64,000 nt of DNA, from assembly GCF_011057685.1 (NCBI RefSeq), contig NZ_LNFY01000001.1, forward strand, positions 186,001 to 250,000, written 5' to 3'. Origin of the DNA: Thermotoga sp. Ku-13t (lineage in GTDB: Bacteria; Thermotogota; Thermotogae; Thermotogales; DSM-5069). The translations under genes and the position numbers were made by a program. The notes below the pieces were generated by a model, which saw only the letters and a program-made list of their open reading frames with translations, was not told the DNA's origin and searched no databases. Below are positions 24,706 through 33,750 of this stretch, in pieces (the first letter of the stretch is position 1; each line of letters starts with the position of its first letter).

Positions 24706-25734
24706 GTGAAAAAGTTCCTGATCGTCGTTGTGGTGCTGTTCGCACTGACTCTTCTTGCGCAACAGGCAACGATCGTCGCCGAAGTCAACGGTAGGCCCGT
24801 CACACAGGAAGAACTCGACAGGGAAGCCAATCTGAACAGGCTTCTGCTCCAGCTTCAATCCATAGACGAGAGGTTCTACCAGGTTCTCACCGGAACACCG
24901 GAAGGTTTGGCACTGCTTCAGCGTTACAAGAGAGAGGTGCTCAACAACCTGGTCGATCAGATCCTGATCGTCCAGATCGGTGAGAAGATGGGCGTCGTGG
25001 TTCCAAAGGAGACGATCGAGAGTCTCGTCTCCAGCGAACTCAGCAAGACCCTTTCTCAGTACAACATGACCGAGAGTGATCTGGACTGGTATCTAAAGAA
25101 CGCGAACCTTGGCGATCTTGAAAGCTTCAAAAACAGGCTCAGGTGGATCTTCACGGTCCAGCAGACACTCGATCAGATCTACCGAAAGGTGACGGAAGGT
25201 GTTGCCGTCAGCGACGAAGATGTGAAGCGATTCTACGAAGAGAACAAGGAGTACTTTTCAGTGGAAGAGTCCGCCAAGCTCTTGAGGATAATCGTTGAGA
25301 CCAAGGAGCAGGCCGACAAAGTTCTGGAAAGGCTAAGAGCGGGCGAAGATTTCTCGAAAGTGGCCAGCGAGGTCTCCATCGATCCTTTAACGAAAGACAA
25401 GGCGGGGGACCTTGGCTGGGTTGAGCGCTACAGCGGTTTGATAAACCAGGAAATTGAGGAAAAGATTTTTGCGAGCCCGGCCGGCGCGATCGTTGGGCCG
25501 ATGCAGACCAGTGGTGGTTGGGAGATCTACCGCGTTCTTGAGAAGCGTCCAAAGGGCTACCAGTCACTCGAAGAGGTTGCCACAGACATAAGAAACTATC
25601 TGTCACAATCCAGGGCGAACGAACTGTGGCAGAAATGGATCCAGGAAGAATTCCTCAAGTTCAAGCAGTCGAGCGACATCAAAGTTTACCTGCTCACAGA
25701 ACCTCAATCTGAGGGAGGATCGCAGCAGCAATGA
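24706..25734 (+). CDS. Exported parvulin-type peptidyl-prolyl isomerase (SurA/PrsA-like)
   Basis: A 342-residue protein starting at GTG 24706 behind AGGAGG. Residues 1-19 form a signal peptide (VKKFLIVVVVLFALTLLAQ). An N-terminal SurA_N-like helical domain follows (EVNGRPVTQEELDREANLNRL). A parvulin domain occupies about residues 180-275 (SAKLLRIIVETKEQADKVL, GDLGWV, IVGPMQTSGGWEIYRVLEKR), then a C-terminal helix. It should assist folding of exported or outer-envelope proteins in the periplasm. It overlaps mtnA by ATGA. Confidence 0.88.
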   Translation: MKKFLIVVVVLFALTLLAQQATIVAEVNGRPVTQEELDREANLNRLLLQLQSIDERFYQVLTGTPEGLALLQRYKREVLNNLVDQILIVQIGEKMGVVVPKETIESLVSSELSKTLSQYNMTESDLDWYLKNANLGDLESFKNRLRWIFTVQQTLDQIYRKVTEGVAVSDEDVKRFYEENKEYFSVEESAKLLRIIVETKEQADKVLERLRAGEDFSKVASEVSIDPLTKDKAGDLGWVERYSGLINQEIEEKIFASPAGAIVGPMQTSGGWEIYRVLEKRPKGYQSLEEVATDIRNYLSQSRANELWQKWIQEEFLKFKQSSDIKVYLLTEPQSEGGSQQQ

Positions 25735-26774
25735 CGTTGAAAACGATAACGATGCACTGGACAGGGAATTCCCTCATCCTTGTCGATCAAAGAAAACTCC
25801 CACACGTGGTCGAGAACGTGGTGTGTGAGACTTATCAGCAGGTCGCTCAGGCGATAAAGGATATGGTCGTGCGCGGCGCGCCAGCAATTGGCGCCGCGGC
25901 GGCCTTCGGTTACGTTCTCGGTGCAAAGCAGTTCTCACACCTGAAGGGTGAAGATCTGTTGAAAGCCATGCAGCAGGTGCACGATACGATCGCTCAAACG
26001 AGACCGACGGCCGTGAACCTCTTCTGGGCACTCCGAAGGATGCGAGAAAAATTCCTGGCGAACCACAATGGAGACTTCGTGAATGTTCTCGAGCAGGAAG
26101 CACTGAAGATCGCACAGGAAGACATAGAGACCAACAGGGCGATAGGTAGACACGGCCAAGCCCTTCTCAAAGATGGAGACACAGTTTTGACTCACTGCAA
26201 CGCCGGGGCCCTCGCGACGGTGGATTACGGCACGGCCCTGGGCGTCATACGCGCTGCGATCGAAAATGGAAAAAGGTTGAAAGTCTACGTTGACGAGACG
26301 AGACCCTATCTGCAGGGTGCGAGACTCACCGCGTGGGAACTCGTTCAGCTTGGTGTGGAAACGATTCTCATCTGCGATAACATGGCGGGCTGGGTCATGA
26401 AGCAGGGAAAGGTTAACGCCGTGATAGTGGGTGCAGACAGGATCGCCGCCAACGGTGACGTTGCCAACAAGATTGGAACCTACACGCTGGCGGTGCTCGC
26501 AAGCAAACACGGTGTGCCTTTCTATGTCGCCGCACCGACTTCTACCATAGATCTGAACGTGAAGGACGGTTCACAGATCCCCATCGAGGAACGCGCACAC
26601 ACCGAGGTGACGCACGTTGGAAACGTGAGGATCGCTGCCGAGGGAGTGAAGGTCTACAACCCCGCTTTCGATGTGACGGAGCACGAACTTGTGACCGCGA
26701 TAATCACCGAAAAAGGAGTTGTCAGACCGCCGTACGATGTCAATCTGAGGAAAATAATGGGGGTTGAAGTTTGA
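25731..26774 (+). CDS. mtnA: S-methyl-5-thioribose-1-phosphate isomerase
   Basis: A 347-residue member of the eIF-2B-like superfamily. The motifs VRGAPAIGAAAAFGY, THCNAGALATVDYGTALGVIR (Cys in the active-site loop), and VIVGADRIAANGDVANKIGTY (catalytic Asp) define MtnA. It converts 5-methylthioribose-1-phosphate to the ribulose form in methionine salvage. No other salvage genes are adjacent; ahcY, at 49.5 kb, belongs to the related S-adenosylmethionine recycling. The start ATG overlaps the upstream stop and the 3' end overlaps the next TTG start. Confidence 0.93.
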   Translation: MTLKTITMHWTGNSLILVDQRKLPHVVENVVCETYQQVAQAIKDMVVRGAPAIGAAAAFGYVLGAKQFSHLKGEDLLKAMQQVHDTIAQTRPTAVNLFWALRRMREKFLANHNGDFVNVLEQEALKIAQEDIETNRAIGRHGQALLKDGDTVLTHCNAGALATVDYGTALGVIRAAIENGKRLKVYVDETRPYLQGARLTAWELVQLGVETILICDNMAGWVMKQGKVNAVIVGADRIAANGDVANKIGTYTLAVLASKHGVPFYVAAPTSTIDLNVKDGSQIPIEERAHTEVTHVGNVRIAAEGVKVYNPAFDVTEHELVTAIITEKGVVRPPYDVNLRKIMGVEV

Positions 26775-27217
26775 GGATAAATCCACTGGAAGATGGCAAC
26801 ATTAAGAGTCCTCAAGTGAAAGGCAAGAAGCTTTCGAAAAGCAAGCTTTCCACCCGCACCAGCCAGGAGACCGGCTTTCTTGATGTGCTGGAAAAGGTCG
26901 AAGAAGACACGTACAACCAGCTCCTGGAGGAGGCTATCAAGAACGTTGTCGAGGCGGGAAACGAGCTCGTTCGATCTCCGACTCAGGAGAACTTCAAAAA
27001 GTACCGCGAGAGCGTGAAACATTTTTTGAAGCTCATTGAGAAGAAGCTCTACAGGATCGAGAAGGCTGTGAGTGTGGATCTGCACGTCGTGGCGAACCGG
27101 GTGGATGAGAAACTGAACGAGATCGCCAGCGCTCTGTTACAGCTCGAAAGTGGAGCGATAAAATTGGCGGCGAAGGTCGAGGAAATTTACGGCTTACTCA
27201 TAAATATCTACAGGTGA
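26771..27217 (+). CDS. YaaR-family protein (DUF327)
   Basis: A 148-residue helical protein of the YaaR/DUF327 family, with a basic, disordered N-terminus, then helices including FLDVLEKVEEDTYNQLLEEAIKNVVEAG and a long C-terminal coiled helix. The start is TTG 26771, overlapping mtnA. The order yaaR-holB-ricT matches Bacillus subtilis, which supports the assignment. The function is unknown. Confidence 0.8.
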   Translation: MRINPLEDGNIKSPQVKGKKLSKSKLSTRTSQETGFLDVLEKVEEDTYNQLLEEAIKNVVEAGNELVRSPTQENFKKYRESVKHFLKLIEKKLYRIEKAVSVDLHVVANRVDEKLNEIASALLQLESGAIKLAAKVEEIYGLLINIYR

Positions 27218-28095
27218 GGGTTGTGGAGAAGATCTTTGAACGTCTCAGGGACTTCCTTCAGAGATCCATCGGCAGTTCGGTGTGCATCAGATCGCGCGAT
27301 GAAAGTCTGTTGAAGCGCGTTGACAGTGTTGTTGCGGGCATCACGAAAGAGCACCTGATCTTTACAGAACCTTCGATAGACGAAGTGAGACAAATAGAAG
27401 AGTTTCTTTACACAGCTTCGAGTGATACGGTGAAAGTTGCGGTCCTTCACAGGTTCGAACGTTCTTCCATGGAAGCGATCAACGCTTTTTTGAAGACGCT
27501 CGAAGAACCCCCATCCCACAGTCTGATAATCCTCACTTCTCTCAAATTCCGCGACCTGCCCCAGACGGTTCGGAGCAGGGTCAAGGTGTTCGATCTCCTC
27601 GTTCCAAAAGACTTTTACGAAGAACTCAGGAAAAAGGTTTCGGTGGAACCGGAGCTGGTGCTCAGGCTCTGCGAACTCGACTTCGATGTGGCCGAATACG
27701 TGGACGAATTGGGCTCCGATTTACAACCCGTTCGCTTCGAACCTTCTTCTTTTCTCTCACTTTTCAAAGGAGAAGCTCTGAAACCAGAAGAAAAGGTTCA
27801 GGCGTTGCTCGCACTGAACGATCTGTATTCTCGTTTCGAGAAGGGTGAGATAGACGATCGGGGTTTCGTGGAGCTTTACATGACGCTGGTCGAGCAAGCC
27901 AAAAAGGTCGATCTGACGAGGATGCTGGTTCAACTCGCGATGCTCTGCGAGATCGTTTTTGAACATCGTGGCGTCAAAGATCTGTCTGTTTATAGATGGT
28001 TCGACTCGATCCTCAGAAACAGGCTTCTGAACTTCAACACCCAGTTAACCTTTGTGAACCTGCTCGTCAAACTCAGACGTACCGCAAGGAGGTGA
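27214..28095 (+). CDS. holB: DNA polymerase III delta-prime subunit
   Basis: A 293-residue clamp-loader subunit. The segment HRFERSSMEAINAFLKTLEEPPSHSLIILTS followed by LPQTVRSRVKVF (the sensor-1/SRC-like region) is the delta-prime hallmark. There is no Walker A motif and no four-cysteine zinc module, so the N-terminal nucleotide-binding part is reduced compared with Escherichia coli delta-prime (334 residues). The start is GTG 27214, inside the yaaR stop region. Neighbours yaaR and ricT confirm the context. Confidence 0.85.
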   Translation: MRVVEKIFERLRDFLQRSIGSSVCIRSRDESLLKRVDSVVAGITKEHLIFTEPSIDEVRQIEEFLYTASSDTVKVAVLHRFERSSMEAINAFLKTLEEPPSHSLIILTSLKFRDLPQTVRSRVKVFDLLVPKDFYEELRKKVSVEPELVLRLCELDFDVAEYVDELGSDLQPVRFEPSSFLSLFKGEALKPEEKVQALLALNDLYSRFEKGEIDDRGFVELYMTLVEQAKKVDLTRMLVQLAMLCEIVFEHRGVKDLSVYRWFDSILRNRLLNFNTQLTFVNLLVKLRRTARR

Positions 28096-28099
28096 AACC

Positions 28100-28930
28100 A
28101 TGGACATGATCGCCGTAGTTTACGGGGTAGAGTTGCTACCGAAAGGAAAGATTCATTACTATGCAGAAAACGGTGAGGACATAAAACCCAACGATTTGGT
28201 GCTCGTCATGAGTGAGTTCGGGCTCGACGTGGGACGCGTCCTGTTCGGGCCAAGAGAACTCAGCATAGAACAGATCGGTAGCGAACTGAAGCCCATAATC
28301 AGAAAGCTCACCGAGGAGGACCTGAAACAGCACCAAGAAAATTTGAAAGATGCGGCCGAGGCGCACGAGATATGCAAGCAGAAGATAAAGGAACACAATC
28401 TACCCATGAAGCTTCTCCACACGCGCTACATGTTCGACAGATCGAGGCTGGTGTTCTATTTCAGTTCGGAAACGCGAGTCGATTTCAGAGAACTCGTGAA
28501 GGATCTTGCGCGCATATTCAAAACCAGGATCGAGCTCAGGCAGGTTGGTGTTCGTGATGAACTGAAGTTCATGGGAGGCATAGGTCTGTGTGGCCTTCCA
28601 GTCTGCTGCAGCAAATTCCTGCGTGAATTCGACAGCGTCACGCTGAAACATGCGAAGGCACAGCAACTCATGATTAACACAGCGAAGATCTCCGGGGCGT
28701 GCAGGCGGCTCCTCTGCTGTCTCACGTACGAGTACAATTTCTACAAAGAGATGCTCGAAGGCATCCCAGATGAGGGTGACACCTTCACTTACGAAGGTAA
28801 AACTTGTGTTGTTCAGTCCATAGACGTGTTCAAACAGAGAGTGCTCGCCGTCTCACAGGCCGAAGACGCCATGTTCTACGTACCCTTCTCCTACTTCAGG
28901 GGAGGCGGTGAGAATGGTAGCGCTGGCTAA
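28100..28930 (+). CDS. ricT: RicT/YaaT-family PSP1-domain iron-sulfur protein
   Basis: A 276-residue PSP1-domain protein. Conserved cysteines occur in IGLCGLPVCCSKFL and SGACRRLLCCLTYEY, which in Bacillus RicT help bind [4Fe-4S] clusters. The motif RVDFRELVKDLARIFKTRIELRQVGVRDE is a family hallmark. In B. subtilis the RicAFT complex stimulates RNase Y cleavage and phosphorelay; ricA and ricF are not seen here, and rnc (another RNase) lies two genes on. The start is ATG 28100, 4 bp after holB. Confidence 0.9.
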   Translation: MDMIAVVYGVELLPKGKIHYYAENGEDIKPNDLVLVMSEFGLDVGRVLFGPRELSIEQIGSELKPIIRKLTEEDLKQHQENLKDAAEAHEICKQKIKEHNLPMKLLHTRYMFDRSRLVFYFSSETRVDFRELVKDLARIFKTRIELRQVGVRDELKFMGGIGLCGLPVCCSKFLREFDSVTLKHAKAQQLMINTAKISGACRRLLCCLTYEYNFYKEMLEGIPDEGDTFTYEGKTCVVQSIDVFKQRVLAVSQAEDAMFYVPFSYFRGGGENGSAG

Positions 28931-29135
28931 GTTCCTGATCTTCATAGGCGTGGTGCTCTTGGTAACCGGGGTGGTTCTTTATCTCATAGGCAGATTCACA
29001 CCGCTTGGAAGGCTCCCGGGAGACATCGTGATAAAGCGCGAGAGGTTCATATTCTACTTTCCGATCATGACGAGCTTGCTTTTGAGTCTGGTTTTGACGG
29101 CTCTGTTCTTCATCATCTCGAGGTTTGGAAGATGA
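28914..29135 (+). CDS. DUF2905 small membrane protein
   Basis: A 73-residue protein with two membrane helices (about residues 5-27 and 46-68) joined by the family motif GRFTPLGRLPGDIVIKRERF. GGAGGC at 28901 favours ATG 28914 over the overlapping GTG 28908. The start lies inside the end of ricT, so translation is coupled. The function of the family is unknown. Confidence 0.85.
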   Translation: MVALAKFLIFIGVVLLVTGVVLYLIGRFTPLGRLPGDIVIKRERFIFYFPIMTSLLLSLVLTALFFIISRFGR

Positions 29136-29153
29136 GAAACTGGAGGGATACGC

Positions 29154-31043
29154 GTGAGGAACTTCGACAGAGAAACGGTGAAAAGGCTTAAAGAACTCGC
29201 TCGAATCTGTCGTGGTGATGTGCTGAAGATGACTTACGTCGCTGGTTCAGGGCATCCTGGAGGTTCCATGTCTTCCATGGAAATCTTTTTGAGCATCTAC
29301 AGTTTTGCCAACATCGATCCGAAGAATCCTTTCGATCCACTGAGAGATCGCATTGTGATCAGTCACGGTCACACTTCTCCCGGCGTTTACGCCGTGCTCG
29401 GAAGACTGGGTTTTGTGGACATAGAACAGCTCATCGCAGGTTTCCGCCACCATTCGAGCATCTTCGAGGGTCACGTGACGCGTGGCATTCCAGGCATTGA
29501 TTGGTCTACGGGAAATCTCGGTCAGGGTCTGGCGGCCGGAGTCGGGTTCGCACTGGCTGCGAAGATCAAGGAACAGGATTACCACGTCTTCGTTGCCATG
29601 AGTGATGCGGAGCAGGCCAAGGGACAGGTCGCCGAGGCTCGGAGAATCGCGAGGAAGTTTGGCCTGTCGAACATCACGGTCGTCATAGACTACAACGACG
29701 CCCAGATCTCCGGAAGGGCGCGCGACGTGATGCCTGTGAACATAAAAGAGAATTACCTTGCGGATGGTTGGAGAATCATCGAGGTCGACGGTCACGATAT
29801 AGAACAGCTTCTGTTCGCACTGAAGGAAGCCGTTGAAGACAAGGTCAATCCCGTTGCCATCTTGGCGCACACGGTGATGGGTAAGGGCGTCTCTTTCATG
29901 GAGAACGATGTGTCCTACCACGGAAAACCACTCACGAAAGAGCAACTTGAAAAAGCACTCGCTGAGCTGGGCATCGAGAACGATGTTGAAAAATACCTGG
30001 AGATGAGGAAGAAGCTGCCCCTTACCAAACATGAACCACTCAAACCCGAATACGAGATCAAGTTGAACATTCCTGCCCCGAGGACGTACATGGACAAGAC
30101 GGACAACAGGAGCGCATTCGGCAAGGCTCTTCTGGACATCGTGAAGGCGAACAGGAACAGTGAAACGCCGGTGGTCGTCGTCGACTGCGATCTTGCATCC
30201 TCTGTCAGAACCGATATGGTGATGAAGGAGGTTCCGGAGAGGTTCGTTCAGATCGGAGTACAGGAGCACGCAGCCGCGACCGTTTCGGGCGCCATGTCCG
30301 CCGACGGGATAGTGACCTTCTTCGCCGACTTTGGCGTTTTCGGTGTGAGCGAGACTTACAACCAGCACAGACTGAACGCGATAAATCACACGAACCTGAA
30401 GGTCGTCGTGACGCACTGCGGCCTGAACGTTGGAGAAGACGGAAAGACTCACCACGGACTCGATTACATTTCCGCGCCGGCGAACTGGCTGGGTTACAAG
30501 GTCATAATCCCCGCTGATCCAAACCAGACGGACCGTGCTGTGAGGTACGTCGCCTCAGTTTACGGAAACTTTCTGATCGCCATGGGCAGGGCGAAACAAT
30601 CGATCATAAAGAGCGAAGATGGAAAACCTTTCTTCGGTGACGATTACGTTTTCGAGTACGGAAAAATCGACGTTCTCAGAGAAGGTGACGAGTTGACCCT
30701 CATTGGTTGCGGTGCGATCGTGGAGAACCTGGTCGCGGCAGCGGACAGATTCAAGGGCAAGGTCACCGTTCTCAACGTTTCGTGCCCGTTCGATCTGAAC
30801 GAGGACACGTTGAGGAAATACTGCGACAACAGAAAGGTGCTCGTTGTGGAAGACCACGCAGCTTTACTGGGTCTGGCAGCGTTGCTCGCGAAGTTCATGA
30901 TGCAGCGAAGGATCTTCCCATCTCACTTCGAACAGATCGCGGTTGAGGAGCACGCAGTTTCGGGTCCCTACGAGGCACTTTACGAACTGTACGGTCTGAG
31001 TGCAGAAAGGATCAGCCAGAAGGTGGCCACGCTTCTGTCATGA
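29154..31043 (+). CDS. tkt: Transketolase, single-chain, with variant TPP motif
   Basis: A 629-residue thiamine-diphosphate enzyme that transfers two-carbon ketol units in the pentose phosphate pathway. The N-terminal part has SGHPGGSMSSMEI and the central part the catalytic glutamate segment IGVQEHAAATVSGAMS; the C-terminal domain is VVEDHAALLGLAA. The TPP/metal motif reads MSDAEQAKGQ then DYNDAQISG. The metal-binding Asp and Asn are in place, but the usual GDG glycines are Ser and Ala. The chain is slightly shorter than typical transketolases (about 660), and this looks like a subfamily trait. The start is GTG 29154. Confidence 0.9.
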   Translation: MRNFDRETVKRLKELARICRGDVLKMTYVAGSGHPGGSMSSMEIFLSIYSFANIDPKNPFDPLRDRIVISHGHTSPGVYAVLGRLGFVDIEQLIAGFRHHSSIFEGHVTRGIPGIDWSTGNLGQGLAAGVGFALAAKIKEQDYHVFVAMSDAEQAKGQVAEARRIARKFGLSNITVVIDYNDAQISGRARDVMPVNIKENYLADGWRIIEVDGHDIEQLLFALKEAVEDKVNPVAILAHTVMGKGVSFMENDVSYHGKPLTKEQLEKALAELGIENDVEKYLEMRKKLPLTKHEPLKPEYEIKLNIPAPRTYMDKTDNRSAFGKALLDIVKANRNSETPVVVVDCDLASSVRTDMVMKEVPERFVQIGVQEHAAATVSGAMSADGIVTFFADFGVFGVSETYNQHRLNAINHTNLKVVVTHCGLNVGEDGKTHHGLDYISAPANWLGYKVIIPADPNQTDRAVRYVASVYGNFLIAMGRAKQSIIKSEDGKPFFGDDYVFEYGKIDVLREGDELTLIGCGAIVENLVAAADRFKGKVTVLNVSCPFDLNEDTLRKYCDNRKVLVVEDHAALLGLAALLAKFMMQRRIFPSHFEQIAVEEHAVSGPYEALYELYGLSAERISQKVATLLS

Positions 31044-31762
31044 AAGAGGAAGAAATGAAAAGGCTGATAGAGTTCATGGAAAAGTTGCAGTACCGTTTTC
31101 TCGAGCCGAAGTTGCTCTTCACCGCACTGTGCCATTCTTCGTACGCGCACGAAGAACGGCAGCGCGGAAGGAAGGATGTCGAATCGAACGAGAGACTCGA
31201 ATTTTTAGGAGACGCGGTTGTGGACTTTTTGATAGCGGAGTATCTTTACACGAACTATCCAGACTCACCTGAAGGCACCATGTCCAAGATCAAGGCCGCG
31301 GCGGCGAGCGAGGATGCCCTCGCGCTGATCGCGAAAGATCTCGGGTTGAACCAATACATCTTTCTCGGCCGTGGAGAAGAGCTGAGCGGTGGACGCGAGA
31401 GAGAATCCATACTTTCGGGTGCTGTAGAAGCGCTGGCTGCAGCACTGTATCTGGACGGGGGATTGAAGGTCGTAAAATCGATTCTGCTCTCTCACCTCGC
31501 ACGATACATCGAACAGATCGCCGAAGGAAGGATCGTCTTCGACCACAAGACCACGCTGCAGGAGATAGTTCAGGAAAGGTACAGAACATTACCCGAGTAC
31601 GTCCTCGTTCGCGAGGAAGGTCCGGCACATATGAAAAAATTCTTTGTAGAGGTGAGGGTGAAGGGCCAGGCACTCGCGGTCGGCGAAGGCTCTTCGATAA
31701 AGGATGCCGAGAAGAACGCCGCGAAACTGGCCCTCGAAAAGCTGAAGGTGATGGAAGATTGA
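31040..31762 (+). CDS. rnc: Ribonuclease III
   Basis: A 240-residue double-strand-specific endoribonuclease. The catalytic signature NERLEFLGDAVVDFLIAEYL and the second acidic cluster SGAVEALAAALYLDGG (Asp and Glu for two-metal catalysis) are intact. A dsRNA-binding domain occupies about residues 165-237 (HKTTLQEIVQERYRTLPEY, AEKNAAKLALEKL). It processes rRNA precursors. It overlaps tkt and the following radical-SAM gene by 4 bp each. Confidence 0.96.
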   Translation: MKEEEMKRLIEFMEKLQYRFLEPKLLFTALCHSSYAHEERQRGRKDVESNERLEFLGDAVVDFLIAEYLYTNYPDSPEGTMSKIKAAAASEDALALIAKDLGLNQYIFLGRGEELSGGRERESILSGAVEALAAALYLDGGLKVVKSILLSHLARYIEQIAEGRIVFDHKTTLQEIVQERYRTLPEYVLVREEGPAHMKKFFVEVRVKGQALAVGEGSSIKDAEKNAAKLALEKLKVMED

Positions 31763-32748
31763 AGATTCTGCCAGTCTTTTTACCCCAGAGAGGCTGTAAG
31801 AACAGATGCATATTCTGTTCCCAGCAGGCCATAACAGGCCTGGAAAAACCGCTGGGCTTTGAAGAGCTCGACGAGCTCGCGCGGAAGTACTCGAACACTG
31901 CGGGCAGGTTCGAGATCGCCTTCTATGGAGGAACCTTCACCGCGATGGACGGGCATGAACAGGTGCGCTATCTTCAGTGGGCCAGCCGGTACGTGAAGTC
32001 CGGCGTTTGCACAGGTATAAGGTTGTCAACAAGACCGGACGAGATCGACGAACCGAGGGTGAAGATTTTGAAAGAAAATGGTGTGAGTTTCGTTGAACTC
32101 GGTGTGCAGTCCTTCGACGATGAAGTGTTGAAATTGAACCGGCGTGGTTACACTTCCGCGGACGTGTACAGGGCGTGTGAAATCCTCAAAAAACACGGAA
32201 TAGACTTCGGCGTTCATCTGATGGTCGGTCTGGTGGGGGACGAATCTTCCAAAGACATCCTCAGCGCCCGGCAAGCGGTTGAAGTTGGCAGCAAGAGCTG
32301 CAGGGTCCATCCGACGCTGGTGTTGAAAGATTCACCGCTCGAAGTCCTCTACAGGCTCGGTGAATACACTCCTATGGATCTGGAAACGGCAATCGACGTG
32401 TGCAGTGACATGGTGTCGATCCTCGAGGGCCACGGTGTTCGTGTCATAAGGTTGGGACTCTACGTCCCGTTGGAGCTGTTAAAAAACGTGGTCGCAGGAC
32501 CGCTCCATCCGAGGCTCGGGGAACTGGTCAGAACGAGGCTGGTTGAAAAAGTCTTCAACTTTCTGAACGCCAGTGCGGTCGTTCACACACACAGAGAATC
32601 GAGCTGGGTTTCGAGCCTGGATGTTCCAAAATTTGAAGGCGCAGAGTTCGGCTTCATCGTGAAAGAAAGCTTTGTTCCCTGGCAGTCCTCGCTCAGGCTT
32701 TACGCTGAAAGCATCCTGCAAGGGGTGATTCAATGTTCGAAGAATTGA
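31759..32748 (+). CDS. Elp3-like radical SAM protein
   Basis: A 329-residue protein with CxxxCxxC near the N-terminus ([12 protein letters not shown], residues 13-20), then [22 protein letters not shown] and [14 protein letters not shown], the Elp3/MiaB-type radical-SAM core. It lacks the acetyltransferase domain of true Elp3. Similar proteins follow rnc in many Clostridia. The start is TTG 31759. It may modify a tRNA or protein; the substrate is unknown. It overlaps pheS by 16 bp. Confidence 0.83.
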   Translation: MKILPVFLPQRGCKNRCIFCSQQAITGLEKPLGFEELDELARKYSNTAGRFEIAFYGGTFTAMDGHEQVRYLQWASRYVKSGVCTGIRLSTRPDEIDEPRVKILKENGVSFVELGVQSFDDEVLKLNRRGYTSADVYRACEILKKHGIDFGVHLMVGLVGDESSKDILSARQAVEVGSKSCRVHPTLVLKDSPLEVLYRLGEYTPMDLETAIDVCSDMVSILEGHGVRVIRLGLYVPLELLKNVVAGPLHPRLGELVRTRLVEKVFNFLNASAVVHTHRESSWVSSLDVPKFEGAEFGFIVKESFVPWQSSLRLYAESILQGVIQCSKN

Positions 32749-33737
32749 AGGAGAAGGCGCTCAGGGAGATCTCTGAGGCGCAGGACATCGCACAACTGGA
32801 ACGAATCAGGGTGAACTACCTTGGAAGAAAAGGCATTTTGACCGAACAGATGAGGAGCATCGGCAAGCTTCCACCACAGGAACGTCCCAGGGTGGGCCAG
32901 CTGCTCAACGAGCTGAAGCAAATCGTGGAGCAGGCGCTCGAAGAAAGAAAGAAGCTCCTCGAAATCGAGGAAGAAAAGAAAAACCTTCAAAAGCTGTGGG
33001 TCGATGTTACCCTGCCCGGTGCGATAAAAAAAATTGGCCATCTGCATCCTATATCCAGGGTGCTCGAAGAGATAGAAACGATCTTCGTGTCCATGGGTTT
33101 TAAGGTCGTTGAGGGCCCGGAGATAGAGGACGCCTGGCACAACTTCGACGCTCTGAACACGCCCGAGTGGCACCCTGCTAGAGACATGCACGATTCTTTC
33201 TACCTGGTGGACAAGCTTTTGAGAACGCACACCTCGCCAGTCCAGATAAGAACGATGCTTTCAGAAAAGCCGCCCATCGCGATCGTTTCTCCCGGGAGGG
33301 TTTACAGGAGAGACTACGACGCGACGCACCTTCCCATGTTCACACAGGTGGAAGGATTGTACGTGGATGAAAACGTCAGCGTGGCGCATCTGAAGTACAC
33401 GCTAGAAGTCTTCGTTAAGCGAATGTTCGGCCCGGAAAGAAGGATCAGGCTCAAACCTAGCTATTTTCCTTTCACCGAACCCAGCTTCGAGGTCGATGTT
33501 TCCTGTGGTATATGCAATGGCGAAGGCTGTCCGTCCTGCAAGTACACGGGCTGGCTCGAAATCCTTGGAGCGGGGATGGTCCATCCAAACGTTTTCAGGA
33601 ACGTTGGATACGATCCAGAAAAATACACGGGCTTCGCTTTTGGTATGGGTGTCGAACGCATCGCGATGCTGAAGTATCGGATCAAAGACATTCGCGACTT
33701 CGTAAGGAACGACGAGAGATTCCTCGAATGTTTCTGA
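32733..33737 (+). CDS. pheS: Phenylalanyl-tRNA synthetase alpha subunit
   Basis: A 334-residue class II synthetase subunit. The N-terminal ~90 residues are a coiled-coil tRNA-binding arm. Motif 2 and surroundings are [10 protein letters not shown] and [22 protein letters not shown]. Motif 3 is [16 protein letters not shown]. The acceptor-pocket segment [12 protein letters not shown] is present, plus [12 protein letters not shown], a four-cysteine insert seen in many bacterial PheS. It pairs with PheT to charge tRNA-Phe. Confidence 0.96.
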   Translation: MFEELKEKALREISEAQDIAQLERIRVNYLGRKGILTEQMRSIGKLPPQERPRVGQLLNELKQIVEQALEERKKLLEIEEEKKNLQKLWVDVTLPGAIKKIGHLHPISRVLEEIETIFVSMGFKVVEGPEIEDAWHNFDALNTPEWHPARDMHDSFYLVDKLLRTHTSPVQIRTMLSEKPPIAIVSPGRVYRRDYDATHLPMFTQVEGLYVDENVSVAHLKYTLEVFVKRMFGPERRIRLKPSYFPFTEPSFEVDVSCGICNGEGCPSCKYTGWLEILGAGMVHPNVFRNVGYDPEKYTGFAFGMGVERIAMLKYRIKDIRDFVRNDERFLECF

Positions 33738-33750
33738 AAGGGTGATCGAA

